From: CAIODY01 sp041192505
Lineage (GTDB): Bacteria > Bacteroidota > Bacteroidia > Chitinophagales > CAIODY01
Direction: 5' to 3'
Assembly (NCBI GenBank): GCA_041192505.1
Contig: JBEEMV010000082.1
Span: forward strand, 1 to 44,034
Length of the DNA stretch: 44,034 nucleotides
Made by a program: the position numbers and the translations under genes. The notes beneath the pieces are model-generated. The model made no database searches. It was not told the DNA's origin and was given only the letters and a program-made list of their open reading frames with translations. This document shows, piece by piece, positions 1 through 9,579 of this stretch (position 1 is its first letter; each line of letters opens with the position of its first letter).

Positions 1-3000
1 TGATGCTGTGCATGGATTATCATTGGCAGGTGTTGTACATATTTTTTTACCCAATTGTAATACCACAGTATCCATTGCATTCAAATTAGTAAATTTAGCA
101 TTAGCCGTATTCACGTTCGAAATTGTTGCTACATTCCACGATGCATATAAACCACTATAATATTCGCCAGTTAAAATTGATGTAGTTACAGAGGCATCAA
201 AATCTGAATTTACATAATATACTTGTGCTGTATAATTAGCCGCCACAAACGAGTTGATAGGTTTTATTTGCCAATAACGATTAATTGTTTTTAATGGATC
301 AAAACAAGAAGTATTTATTTTTGAATAATCATTTATAATTGATGAAACAACTATATCACCAGCAGTAGTAACGGCATTAGATGAAATTTTTACAGGTGCA
401 TAAGCAGTTGCATCGCCTACCGGAAAATCAACATTTACTAAAGTACCAACGGGTATAGTACGACGCAACGAACCATGAATATAATTAGTAGCATTATGAC
501 CACTAATATTTCCACTTGTACCAATAATTTTATTTCCTGCAATAATTTTTCCAGAGATAAAATTAATGAAGCCTGTAACCTGAAGGTTATCTGCAAGCGT
601 TAATCCTGCGGCATTATTTACCACCAATGAGTTGATTGTTGTAGGCAATGCATCACCAGTATTTTGAGCTACTGAACTATAATAAATGTAATTTGCTGAT
701 GTACTAAAATTTCTTACACAAGTTTGAATATTGCCTAATGATGTAGATTTGGTAATACCATCGGCTGATGAAATTTTTAATGTAGCACCATTTTGTAAAT
801 CGAATACCGATTTAAAATTTCCTGAAGATGCAATCGTATAACTACCACAATCTAAAGTTGAATTTGCGGCAACAGTAAGCGTTCCAAATAAATTTATATT
901 GCCCAATAATGTTACAGTTGCGCCGCTGTTAATAGTAATGTTACCGTATGTTCCACCCGATAAAGTTTGATTTGAATTGATAACCAAATCTGCATATGGC
1001 GTTAATGATAAACCTCTGAAAATTGTATTGGTAGGTGCTGTTGCTACAATTACACCAACAGTAGTAATGGCAGAACCTGATGAACTAATATTTGAACTAT
1101 ATGCTGCTGCATCAACAAATTTATGAATTTTATTTCCAGCTGCTGTACCTACGGTAACATACAACTCAATACCAGTACACGATTCAAAACCTGCGATGCC
1201 TGTACAACCACCTGTTGCAGTTATTGAACCTCTGCTTGTCCAAGTAGTTCCATTATACGAATATTTTAATAATCCATTAGTTTGATCAGCAATATAAACT
1301 AAATCAACACCAGCAATATTTGGGTCTTCGTCAAAAAATACTGAGCTATATACATTGCCCGACGGAACAGAAACTAAAGATGATAATGTTTGTGATGTAG
1401 TAGTTGGTAACCCTGTTCCAACTTTACTCAACGCTGTTGATGTAGATACAATTAATTGTCCGTTTACAATACTTGCAGCACGAACATTAGATGATGATAA
1501 TGCTACTCCATTTGAATTACTACCTACTGTGGTATAAATAATTCCGTTAGGACCAGTAGCCCAAATATCAGTACCATTGGTAGTTACAGCACCTCTAATA
1601 TTATTACCGCTAATGGCTGTAGGAATAATTGTTGAAGTATTTATTTCACCATAATTATCAACTATACCCACTACTCTACCTACTGTTGATGTTGCAACCG
1701 ACGTTGTACCTACTGTTGCATTATATCCTGCTAATGCCAAGTATTGATGATTTGGCGAAAAGCTTAATGCACCTTCTGAGCCTGCACTGCCACTATTTGT
1801 TAATGCATAATTTGTTCCTAATGTAGATGATGGCATTGGGCGACTTCTAACAATTGTGCCATTCGTTGAATATTCATCAATGGTAACTTGCGATGCACTG
1901 CTACTTAATGCAGTACCTGTTCCCAAGCGCAATACAGCCAAGTTGCCCGGTATAAATGGAATGCCTGTAATTCTAACATTTATTAATGAACGTGGGCTTT
2001 CGCAACCGTTGGTTGTTTCAGATACCCAATATTGTGAAGATGGATTTCCTGTTGCTGTTGTTGATGGCGTTGGTGCTGTTGAGCTTCCTATTCCACCTGT
2101 TGAAACTGTATACCAAGTTAAATTTGAACCTGTTGCTGTTAATGTTGATGCCGAAGTACCTTGTGTGTAAACCACTGGTGTAGTTACTGCTGGTGCAGTT
2201 GGCACACTATATACATTTACATTTATTTGTGCTAAAGGGCTTTCACAACCATTTACAGTTTGCGATACATAATAAGAAACTGCTGGTGCGCCAATTATTA
2301 AAGCAGATGGTGTTGGTGCTGTTGCACTTCCCGTTCCACCCGTTGAAACTGTGTACCATTGTATATTTGAACCCGTTGCACTTAAAGCTGATGGTGTAGA
2401 ATTTTGGCAAAGATTAATAGGTGTTGATGATGATGGTACAGATGGATAACCATACACATTTACATCAATTTGTTTGCGATTACTTTCGCAACCTGTAGTA
2501 GTATTTGTTTGTGAAACAAAATACGAAACCGCAGGAATGCCTGTGGTAGCTGTGTTTGGTGTTGGTGCTGTTGCACTTCCTATTCCTCCTATTGATGAAG
2601 TGTACCATAATAAATTAGTACCAGTGGCTGAAAGTACTGATGCTACTACATTTTGACAATAGTTAATCGGCGATGTTGATGTTGGAATAGTTGGTAATGC
2701 ATTTACAACTACTGCTAATAATGCTCGTGGACTTTCGCAGCCATTTACCGTTTGACTTACATAATTATTGATAGTAGTTGCTGAAGAAGTAACTGGTGTT
2801 GGTGCAGTTGCATTGCTTGTTCCATTTGTTGAAACCGTGTACCAAAGCAAGTTTGAACCCGTTGCTGTTAATTGTGTAGCTGCATCATTCAAACAATAAG
2901 TTACTGGTGTAGTTACAATTGGTGTTGTTGGTATAGAATAAACATTCACATCAATTTGTGCTGCCGGACTTTCAGGGCAACCGCCAATTGTTTGTGTTAC

Positions 3001-6000
3001 CCAATACGAAATTGTTGGTGTTCCTATTGAAGTGGTTGATGGTGTTGGAGCAGTTGAACTACCACCTGTGCCTGTGGTTGAAGTAGTGTACCATAATAAA
3101 TTTACACCTGTTGCTGTTAATTGTGATGCTGTAACTCCTTGACAAAATCCTACTGGTGTTGTTACACTTGGTGCTGTTGGTGCTGCAATTACAGTTACAT
3201 CTAATTGTGCACGTTGGCTTTCGCAAGTACCATTATTTTGGGTAACCCAATAACTTGTAGTGCCTGCTGATATTGCAGTTGGTGTAGGTGCTGTAGAGCT
3301 ACCTGTTCCATTTACTGCCACTGTATACCACATCAAACTTGTGCCTATTGCTGTTAATTGTGATGTAGTTGCATTCTGACAATAGTTTACATTTGAAACC
3401 GTTGGTGAATTAGGTGATGCATTAATATTTACCACAATTTCACTTCTATTACTTGTACAACCACTTGCTGTTTGTGTTACAAAATAACTTCCGATTGGTG
3501 TTCCTGCTGTAGCAGTTGAAGGCGTTGGTGCAGTTGATGAACTTGAAGTTGAATTAATAGCGGTATACCATAATTTGTTTGTTCCTGTTGCTGTTAATGC
3601 AGCAATTGTGTTATATTGACAATAAGTTGCTGGCGATGAAACCGTTGGTGCTGCTGCATTTCCTTCGCCAATTTGTAAATCGAAAGTGGAAGTGGTATTA
3701 ATTCCTGTTATCGAAATTGATGAAGTGGTAAAATTTGTTGTAGCTAATGCATAACTCCACGAGCTGCCAAACATAGCAGCAATAACGTTTGCAGCCGTTA
3801 TGCTTCCATCCACATCTGATGATTGATAATTTACAGTTGCATTATAAATAGCTGGCAACGGAGCTGATGGAAAACTGATAGACCAATATCTATTCACACT
3901 TTTTGAAGCAGTAATACATGATGATGAAAGGTTTGCTCTATCGCCCGAAGTGCTTGCTACTTGTATTGTTCCAGCTGTTGTAACCGATGGGAAATTTAAA
4001 GTAATAGAAGAATATTTTGCATTGCTGCCTACTTCAAAAGTTATATTTACGTTCGTTCCTGTTGCAATTATTTTTTGTAAATTTCCATTCACAAAGCTTG
4101 TAGTGCTTGCTCCGCTTACACTTCCGCCGCTTGCAATTGTCATTACATTTGATGAACCTGTAGTTAAAACACCCGAAGTTAAATTTAATGTAGTAGCTGA
4201 AGTGCTTGCTGTAAGCGTAACACCAGCCGAATTACTAATTGTTAAAGTAGTAATTGTTGATGGCAAACCATCGCCTGTAACTTGTGCCGATGAACCATTA
4301 TAAATATAAATAGCCGATGAAGAATAATTTCTTACACAAGTTTGCACACTACCTGTTGCACTCGAAGCTGTGATACCTGCTGTGTTTGCAGTTTTTAATG
4401 TAGCACCGTTTTGCAAATCGAAAGTGCTTTTACCAATACCATTGCTCAATATTTTAAATGTGCTGCAATCAATTGTACCACCATTTTGAATGGTAATATT
4501 ATCAGCATAAATATCGCCAGTTAATGTAAGTGTACCACCCGAAACTGTAATGTTGTTATAGATTCCAGAAGCGTTGGTATTGCCTGATGCTACTGTTAAA
4601 TTGCCTTGTGTAGGCGCCCACGAAATACCTTTAAATGAACTTGTAGCAGATGAAGTAGCAACTAAAGTTCCTACTGTTGTAATATCCAAACCGCTGCTTG
4701 TAATATTTGCATTGTAAGCCGCAGCATCTACAAATTTGTATACTTTATTTGCTACTGATCCATTACCCCAAACGCAGTATAGTTCAATTTGATCATTACA
4801 ATTTATTTTACCAATTAAACTACCAATACCAGCAGCAGGAGCAGTTCCGGCAGCTACCACAGAACCTCTGGCTGTCCAAGTAGTACCATTGTAAGAATAT
4901 TTAGTGATGCCCGAAGTTAAATCAGCAATGTATAATAAATCGTTTCCTGATACAGTTGCATCTCTATCAAAGAAAATAAAATCATATCCATTTGTACCAG
5001 CAGTTGGCAAGCCCGAAGGCGTAGTAATTGTTTGACCTGAAGTTATTGGTAATCCAGTACCAACTGTTGAAGGAGCAAAAACACCTGAACCAGCATTTAC
5101 CCATAATTGATTTGCTACAATATTGATAGCTCTGCAATTAGTAGATGTTGTTGAAAGTTGAGTACCAGCAGCTACGTTAGCAGTGGTGCCACCTGGAGCC
5201 GAAAATGGAATTACTCTAACGCCACCACCTGTACCTGCACCTACACCCCAAATATAATTTCCATCAGTAATACCACCTCTAAAATTATTACCACTAAATC
5301 CATTTGATGTATTAAATCCTGATCTTGTATCAATAGTTCCTACTGCATCTAAAATTCCTACTACACGAGTTACCGTTGTAGATGCACTGCTTGAAACACC
5401 AGAAGTATTTACAGCTGCATCATAACCACCACAAATTAAATATTTTGTATCGGGCGATAAAGTAATATGCCCATCAGATGTTGAAGAACCTGACAAAACT
5501 AATCTTAAATTATTACCACTCACAGTAGTTGGCAATGAACGATTAGATACTAATGATGTACCACTAGTTGAGTATTCATCCATATAATATTTAGCACCAT
5601 TTGAAGCTGTTGTTAAACCACTTTGATCGCATCTTCCTACCACAATACTTCCAGCTGTAAATGCTGTAAAACCACTAGTTGGCAATGCTGTTACATCAGT
5701 TGTTCCTGTACTCCAAGTAGTACCATTTCTTGTAAATATTTTAAACGAATATGTTGTTCCGTTTGTTAATCCTATAATAGTTTGTGGCGATGTAGTTCCT
5801 TTATAAACCACATATCCATTTCCTAATGATGTACCCAATGTATAAGCAAGATTTGCTGTATAACTATTTCCTATTGGTACGCCATTGTTAGTTGCAGGTG
5901 CAACTACTATCATCACTTCATCATAACATCCTGTTGGGTTGCTCCATGATACTGAAGCCGAAGCTGACAAGGGAGTTGTTGAAACCGATGAAGCATTGTT

Positions 6001-8385
6001 AACAGTAATAGCAGTAATGGTTTGAGCACCACCTGCTGTAAACGAACCCGATGGCGTTGCACTAACAAATGAAAAATCAGACAGTGTACTTGCATTTACA
6101 TTTATAGTAGCATTTGGTGTTGCTGCGCAAATTAAATCAGTAGTTACAAATAAATAATTTGTACCAATTGCAAAGGTTTGATTTAAACTTCCAAAAGTTT
6201 GAGCGCCTGTACCCAATGCGCTGGTTAATGTTCCTAATAATGTGGCAGTATTCGAATTAAAAGTTGATGATGATTGATACCATAATTTTAAATTCGCTAA
6301 ATCAGAAGCCGAATAAGTTCCTGCTAATGTGAAAGATGCTGAACTTAATGTAGCAGCTACTGTAGATACTGTTACATTAGTTCTATACAAAATATTATTA
6401 GTTGTATTTTGGTTGATAGGTGCAGCAGCAATACTTCCATTAGATAAAACAATTATAGGTACTAATGCTGGCGTTGAAAAAGTTGATGATGCTATCCAAC
6501 TACTTTGATTTGAACTACAATTTGAACGAACATATAAAGTATAGGTAGTACTTGCATTTAATGTAGATATAGAAACAGAAGTTAATGAAGTATTTCCGCT
6601 TGCATCTAATCCTGTTGAGCCCGAACCAGCGGCGCCACTACTTCTTACTTCATAATCATAACCACTTGCAGGAGCTGATGATGCAGCCGACCATGAAATA
6701 TTTGCTGCTGTGGCAGATGTTGCTGTGCCTGATGGAGATGAAGGAGCATTACATGTAGCAGCAATAATATCTGCAGTTAATCCTGTTGGTTGAGTTAATA
6801 AATAGCTTGAGCTATTTGTGCCACCTAAAGTTAAATTAGCTGATACCGATATTCCAGTTCCTACGGCTGCAGATGCAAATGTACCACCACCCGAAACAGT
6901 TAATGCATCACCATTTACAGCACCAACAACTGAAGCACCTGTAATGGTTGCAGTTGTATTTCCATCGTATGATTTATTTTGTGCTGCTGCACCTGTTGTT
7001 GAAACTGATAAAGTTGAAACCGTACTTGAAATAGTTGCCACATTTACCGAAGTTGCTCCTGAACTTGATAAAACTATATTACCCGAATATGGCGACCCTG
7101 CTACTGTTGATGTTGCTTTTAATCTTACATAAACTGTAGTTGATGAAATAGTGCCCGATGAACCTACTGTAACAGTTGAAGTATAAGTACCACCAATAGT
7201 TAAACAAACTTCATAGCCTGTAGGTGGTGTTACTAAAATTCCTGCTGTCATGTTTACACCCGATACCGAAAAACTTGTTGGAGATGATGATGCAGTACCA
7301 TAAGTAGTATTTACTGCACTTAAAGTTCCAGTAGTTGAAATAGTTGGCGTAAGTGTAATGGGAGCAAATGCAATTCCTTTTACAGTAGTACCTGCTGCTG
7401 ATGTATATAATGTTATATTATTGGCAGTTGTGATATTTATGGTTGAATTATAACCAGCAGCATCTGTTAATCTAACAACACTATTTGCAGCCGTTGCACC
7501 TGTACCCGATGTTACATATAAATAAGATCCAGTTCCGTTCCATTTTGCAATCATTCCAAAACCACCAATTGTGGTTGTGTAACTTCCGTTGCTTACCCAC
7601 GAACCACTTACCAATGAGTATTTATAAATAATTCCTGCTGTAGCTGATGTACCTATAACCATATACAATATATCATAAGTAGTTCCATTCGAACCTGATG
7701 AAACCATATAAAAATCTAAAGGCGCTGTAATAGTTGGCGATGTACCAATGCTACCAGGCAATGCAGTAAATGCAGTTGCTGTAGCAGATGAATAAGTTCC
7801 AACAGGATTTGTAGCGGCTGATGTTAAAGCATATACAGTCCCACCAAATGATTTCAATGCTCTTAAATTTGTTGAAACACTTGCTGTTGTTCCACTATTA
7901 GTATACAATCCACCTTGGTCGCCTATGTAAAATGTAGAATTATTGGTAGTTGTTGCACTTCTAGTTTGGTTGCCCGATGCACCCGTATAAGTTGTTGCCA
8001 AATTGAAAGTACCAGCACCATTGTAAGTACCAATTCCTCTTGTAGTAATAGTATTAATATTCGCACTTGTACCATTGGTTTGACCTCCAGTAAAAGTTAA
8101 CAAACTACCATCGTTGCTATTCGACAAATAGGCAGTTGAAGTTGCACTACCCGAAAATCGTAATGCAATTGCTGAAGTTGTTCCGTCAATCGAATGAGTA
8201 GTTAAAGCAGATTGTCCAGCTGAAGTAGTGTTTAGTTCAACAATACTTCCTGTGGTATTATTGCCCGATGAAGATGCAGCAACAAACACAGCTAAGTTAC
8301 CATTGGTAAACGATTGTGCTCGTACTATGCTTATTGAAAGCAATAGCATTAATACACTTGTTAAAATATAACGGGTTGATTTCAT
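1..8385 (-). CDS. Giant modular secreted surface protein (partial, C-terminus beyond left edge)
   Basis: The frame is open from the ATG at 8385 to base 1, giving 2795 codons with no stop, so the C-terminus is missing. Residues 1-23 form a Sec signal peptide ending VRA-Q. I read these modules in order: a WD/Kelch-like repeat region (about 25-340), an adhesin-type beta domain, a YDG-like domain (KSYDGNTTATI, about 455-535), a fibronectin type III domain (about 543-640), more beta-sandwich segments, a second propeller-like region (about 900-1260), a beta-rich region, seven tandem Ig-like domains of the Ig_7 type (about 1575-2140), a third propeller-like region and a second beta-rich region. The last visible residues (ANDNPCTA) look like the start of another secreted-protein domain. 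By analogy it is T9SS cargo with a sorting domain past the edge, probably an adhesin. That function is inferred; composition is Ser/Thr/Asn-rich and no catalytic motif was recognised. Confidence 0.85.
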   Translation of the reverse strand, partial: MKSTRYILTSVLMLLLSISIVRAQSFTNGNLAVFVAASSSGNNTTGSIVELNTTSAGQSALTTHSIDGTTSAIALRFSGSATSTAYLSNSNDGSLLTFTGGQTNGTSANINTITTRGIGTYNGAGTFNLATTYTGASGNQTRSATTTNNSTFYIGDQGGLYTNSGTTASVSTNLRALKSFGGTVYALTSAATNPVGTYSSATATAFTALPGSIGTSPTITAPLDFYMVSSGSNGTTYDILYMVIGTSATAGIIYKYSLVSGSWVSNGSYTTTIGGFGMIAKWNGTGSYLYVTSGTGATAANSVVRLTDAAGYNSTINITTANNITLYTSAAGTTVKGIAFAPITLTPTISTTGTLSAVNTTYGTASSSPTSFSVSGVNMTAGILVTPPTGYEVCLTIGGTYTSTVTVGSSGTISSTTVYVRLKATSTVAGSPYSGNIVLSSSGATSVNVATISSTVSTLSVSTTGAAAQNKSYDGNTTATITGASVVGAVNGDALTVSGGGTFASAAVGTGISVSANLTLGGTNSSSYLLTQPTGLTADIIAATCNAPSSPSGTATSATAANISWSAASSAPASGYDYEVRSSGAAGSGSTGLDASGNTSLTSVSISTLNASTTYTLYVRSNCSSNQSSWIASSTFSTPALVPIIVLSNGSIAAAPINQNTTNNILYRTNVTVSTVAATLSSASFTLAGTYSASDLANLKLWYQSSSTFNSNTATLLGTLTSALGTGAQTFGSLNQTFAIGTNYLFVTTDLICAATPNATINVNASTLSDFSFVSATPSGSFTAGGAQTITAITVNNASSVSTTPLSASASVSWSNPTGCYDEVMIVVAPATNNGVPIGNSYTANLAYTLGTSLGNGYVVYKGTTSPQTIIGLTNGTTYSFKIFTRNGTTWSTGTTDVTALPTSGFTAFTAGSIVVGRCDQSGLTTASNGAKYYMDEYSTSGTSLVSNRSLPTTVSGNNLRLVLSGSSTSDGHITLSPDTKYLICGGYDAAVNTSGVSSSASTTVTRVVGILDAVGTIDTRSGFNTSNGFSGNNFRGGITDGNYIWGVGAGTGGGVRVIPFSAPGGTTANVAAGTQLSTTSTNCRAINIVANQLWVNAGSGVFAPSTVGTGLPITSGQTITTPSGLPTAGTNGYDFIFFDRDATVSGNDLLYIADLTSGITKYSYNGTTWTARGSVVAAGTAPAAGIGSLIGKINCNDQIELYCVWGNGSVANKVYKFVDAAAYNANITSSGLDITTVGTLVATSSATSSFKGISWAPTQGNLTVASGNTNASGIYNNITVSGGTLTLTGDIYADNITIQNGGTIDCSTFKILSNGIGKSTFDLQNGATLKTANTAGITASSATGSVQTCVRNYSSSAIYIYNGSSAQVTGDGLPSTITTLTISNSAGVTLTASTSATTLNLTSGVLTTGSSNVMTIASGGSVSGASTTSFVNGNLQKIIATGTNVNITFEVGSNAKYSSITLNFPSVTTAGTIQVASTSGDRANLSSSCITASKSVNRYWSISFPSAPLPAIYNATVNYQSSDVDGSITAANVIAAMFGSSWSYALATTNFTTSSISITGINTTSTFDLQIGEGNAAAPTVSSPATYCQYNTIAALTATGTNKLWYTAINSTSSSSTAPTPSTATAGTPIGSYFVTQTASGCTSNRSEIVVNINASPNSPTVSNVNYCQNATTSQLTAIGTSLMWYTVAVNGTGSSTAPTPTAISAGTTSYWVTQNNGTCESQRAQLDVTVIAAPTAPSVTTPVGFCQGVTASQLTATGVNLLWYTTSTTGTGGSSTAPTPSTTSIGTPTISYWVTQTIGGCPESPAAQIDVNVYSIPTTPIVTTPVTYCLNDAATQLTATGSNLLWYTVSTNGTSNATAPTPVTSSATTINNYVSQTVNGCESPRALLAVVVNALPTIPTSTSPINYCQNVVASVLSATGTNLLWYTSSIGGIGSATAPTPNTATTGIPAVSYFVSQTNTTTGCESNRKQIDVNVYGYPSVPSSSTPINLCQNSTPSALSATGSNIQWYTVSTGGTGSATAPTPSALIIGAPAVSYYVSQTVNGCESPLAQINVNVYSVPTAPAVTTPVVYTQGTSASTLTATGSNLTWYTVSTGGIGSSTAPTPSTTATGNPSSQYWVSETTNGCESPRSLINVRITGIPFIPGNLAVLRLGTGTALSSSASQVTIDEYSTNGTIVRSRPMPSSTLGTNYALTNSGSAGSEGALSFSPNHQYLALAGYNATVGTTSVATSTVGRVVGIVDNYGEINTSTIIPTAISGNNIRGAVTTNGTDIWATGPNGIIYTTVGSNSNGVALSSSNVRAASIVNGQLIVSTSTALSKVGTGLPTTTSQTLSSLVSVPSGNVYSSVFFDEDPNIAGVDLVYIADQTNGLLKYSYNGTTWTSRGSITATGGCTGIAGFESCTGIELYVTVGTAAGNKIHKFVDAAAYSSNISSSGSAITTVGVIVATAPTNTIFRGLSLTPYADLVINSNQTLSGGTYGNITINSGATVTLLGNINLFGTLTVAANSTLDCGSYTIASSGNFKSVFDLQNGATLKISSADGITKSTSLGNIQTCVRNFSTSANYIYYSSVAQNTGDALPTTINSLVVNNAAGLTLADNLQVTGFINFISGKIIAGNKIIGTSGNISGHNATNYIHGSLRRTIPVGTLVNVDFPVGDATAYAPVKISSNAVTTAGDIVVSSIINDYSKINTSCFDPLKTINRYWQIKPINSFVAANYTAQVYYVNSDFDASVTTSILTGEYYSGLYASWNVATISNVNTANAKFTNLNAMDTVVLQLGKKICTTPANDNPCTAS
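1970..3660 (-). repeat. Seven tandem Ig-like (Ig_7 type) domain repeats, about 240 bp each
   Basis: Within the giant gene, seven in-frame units of about 80 codons recur. Each has the pattern YCQ-x(5)-L-x-A-T-G-x-N-x-x-WYT, then T-A-P-T-P, then a SYxVSQTxxGCES segment and a V-x-V strand. The Cys in YCQ and the Cys in GCES would form one disulfide per domain. The copy furthest from the N-terminus (about 1975-2200) reads VYTQ, so it has lost its first Cys but keeps GCES. Copies differ enough that they are a diverged domain array, not a recent slippage product. Confidence 0.85.
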
Positions 8386-8590
8386 GATAATTGAACTTAA
8401 GTTAATTTTTGTGATGCAAAACTCAATCAACTACATGAACCTATTCTTACCAACCCATGAAGCATTTGTAAATAAAACATTCCCTAAATGTTTCCTTTTT
8501 TTAACCAATTCTGCATTTTGTTAACTTTAAAGAAACCATTAAATAATTTTTGATTAACGCAAAAAAAAACGGGTACACCTACCCTGAAAA

Positions 8591-8598
8591 TACCTTTG
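8591..8598 (+). promoter_or_regulatory. Bacteroidota -7 box (TACCTTTG) before the 8634 gene
   Basis: TACCTTTG matches the Bacteroidota -7 consensus TAnnTTTG and lies 35 bases before the preferred ATG at 8634. No clear TTG is seen at the -33 distance, so support is partial. Confidence 0.45.
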
Positions 8599-8633
8599 TA
8601 AAATTATTTTACCAACCAAATTCATTCATTTGT

Positions 8634-9503
8634 ATGAAAAAAAAATTACTCGTTATCACATTTTTTCTTGCAGCTTTTTGCAGCTTTTCTACAGTATTAA
8701 AAGCACAAAATGTAGCCATTTTCAATCAAAATTTCGATTCAATTCCTACAGGAATTCTTCCAAGTAGTTGGACAAATGGATTACCCAACATTAATAGCAA
8801 TGGCTGGTTTTCCGATAGCACAAATTTTTCTGCAGGCTATGCCAATGCTTCAGGTCTAAAAAATATTGTTATTAAAAATTCAGATTCAACAGGTATTTAC
8901 GAATTATCATTTCCTAACATTTCTACTTTGGGTGATTCAAATATATCTATCATTTGGAGTTCACGAGTTTCAAATAATTTTTTAACTCCAGGGTCAACAT
9001 TACCAACTTTATTATTTAGCATCAATAATGGTGTTTCATGGGATACTTTGCCCTATACAGATAATGCTGCCAACAGCACTTGGGGATTGGTAAACAATGC
9101 AACACCAATAAATTTTCCTACAAAAGCAAGTAATCAAAATTCGTTAAGCATAAAACTTGTATTAAATATTGTAAATAATGCTAGTGGTACTTATAGAATA
9201 GATGATGTGAATATTTACAAAAAAAATGCTGTTGTAAATCCTAATGGTATTAATGCCTTAAACAACAAAAACACAATTGCTATTTACCCTAATCCTGCCA
9301 ATAATGTATTACAATTTATAAATACTGATTTTAATATTAAAAGCATTTTGATACTTGATTTGTCGGGAAAAAAAGTGATGGATTTTAATTCCATTTCTGA
9401 AAAACAAACGCTTGATATTAGTTCATTAAATGCTGGTAGTTACCTGATCAGCTTTATTAATTCAAACGGAAAAAGTAATACACAAGAATTTATAAAAAAA
9501 TAA
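8634..9503 (+). CDS. T9SS-sorted secreted protein with jelly-roll-like N-terminal domain
   Basis: This is a 289-residue protein. I chose the ATG at 8634 over the in-frame ATG at 8550 because it begins a clean signal peptide (MKKKLLVITFFLAAF... ending KAQ) and leaves the TACCTTTG box in the leader. Residues about 25-200 form a beta-sandwich, perhaps jelly-roll, domain with NQNFDSIP at its start and GTYRIDDVNIY at its end. The last ~75 residues are a type A T9SS sorting domain (IAIYPNPANNVLQF ... LNAGSYLISF ... QEFIKK). The N-terminal domain is clearly homologous to that of the next gene (shared patterns FDSIP, DSTNFSxGYxNASG, SRVSNNF, YTDNAANSTW), so the two arose by tandem duplication. Its function is unknown; it is probably exported to or anchored at the cell surface. 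Confidence 0.85.
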   Translation: MKKKLLVITFFLAAFCSFSTVLKAQNVAIFNQNFDSIPTGILPSSWTNGLPNINSNGWFSDSTNFSAGYANASGLKNIVIKNSDSTGIYELSFPNISTLGDSNISIIWSSRVSNNFLTPGSTLPTLLFSINNGVSWDTLPYTDNAANSTWGLVNNATPINFPTKASNQNSLSIKLVLNIVNNASGTYRIDDVNIYKKNAVVNPNGINALNNKNTIAIYPNPANNVLQFINTDFNIKSILILDLSGKKVMDFNSISEKQTLDISSLNAGSYLISFINSNGKSNTQEFIKK

Positions 9504-9520
9504 TTCAATTATAAAAAATA

Positions 9521-9551
9521 AAAAGGGTTGCTTTTAATGGCAACCTTTTTT
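9521..9551 (+). terminator. Hairpin terminator between the two paralogues
   Basis: GGTTGC (526-531 of the 9 kb block) pairs with GCAACC at 9540-9545 and is followed by a T run. It sits 18 bases after the TAA of the upstream gene and 29 bases before the next ATG, so it probably ends most upstream transcripts or acts as an attenuator between the two genes. Confidence 0.7.
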
Positions 9552-9579
9552 GTTTCTGTTAAATAATAAATTTATTACG

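Noticed and set aside
1970..3660. Regular ~240-bp repeats that could be taken for a CRISPR-like or satellite array.
   Set aside because: The repeats are diverged, translate in one frame into Ig-like domains, and have no short repeat/spacer structure.
1355..8100. Several plus-strand open frames of 60-117 codons across 1.3-8.1 kb.
   Set aside because: They are antisense to the continuous minus-strand frame of the giant protein, have no signal peptide or recognisable domain, and reflect the low stop frequency opposite a Ser/Thr/Val-rich gene.
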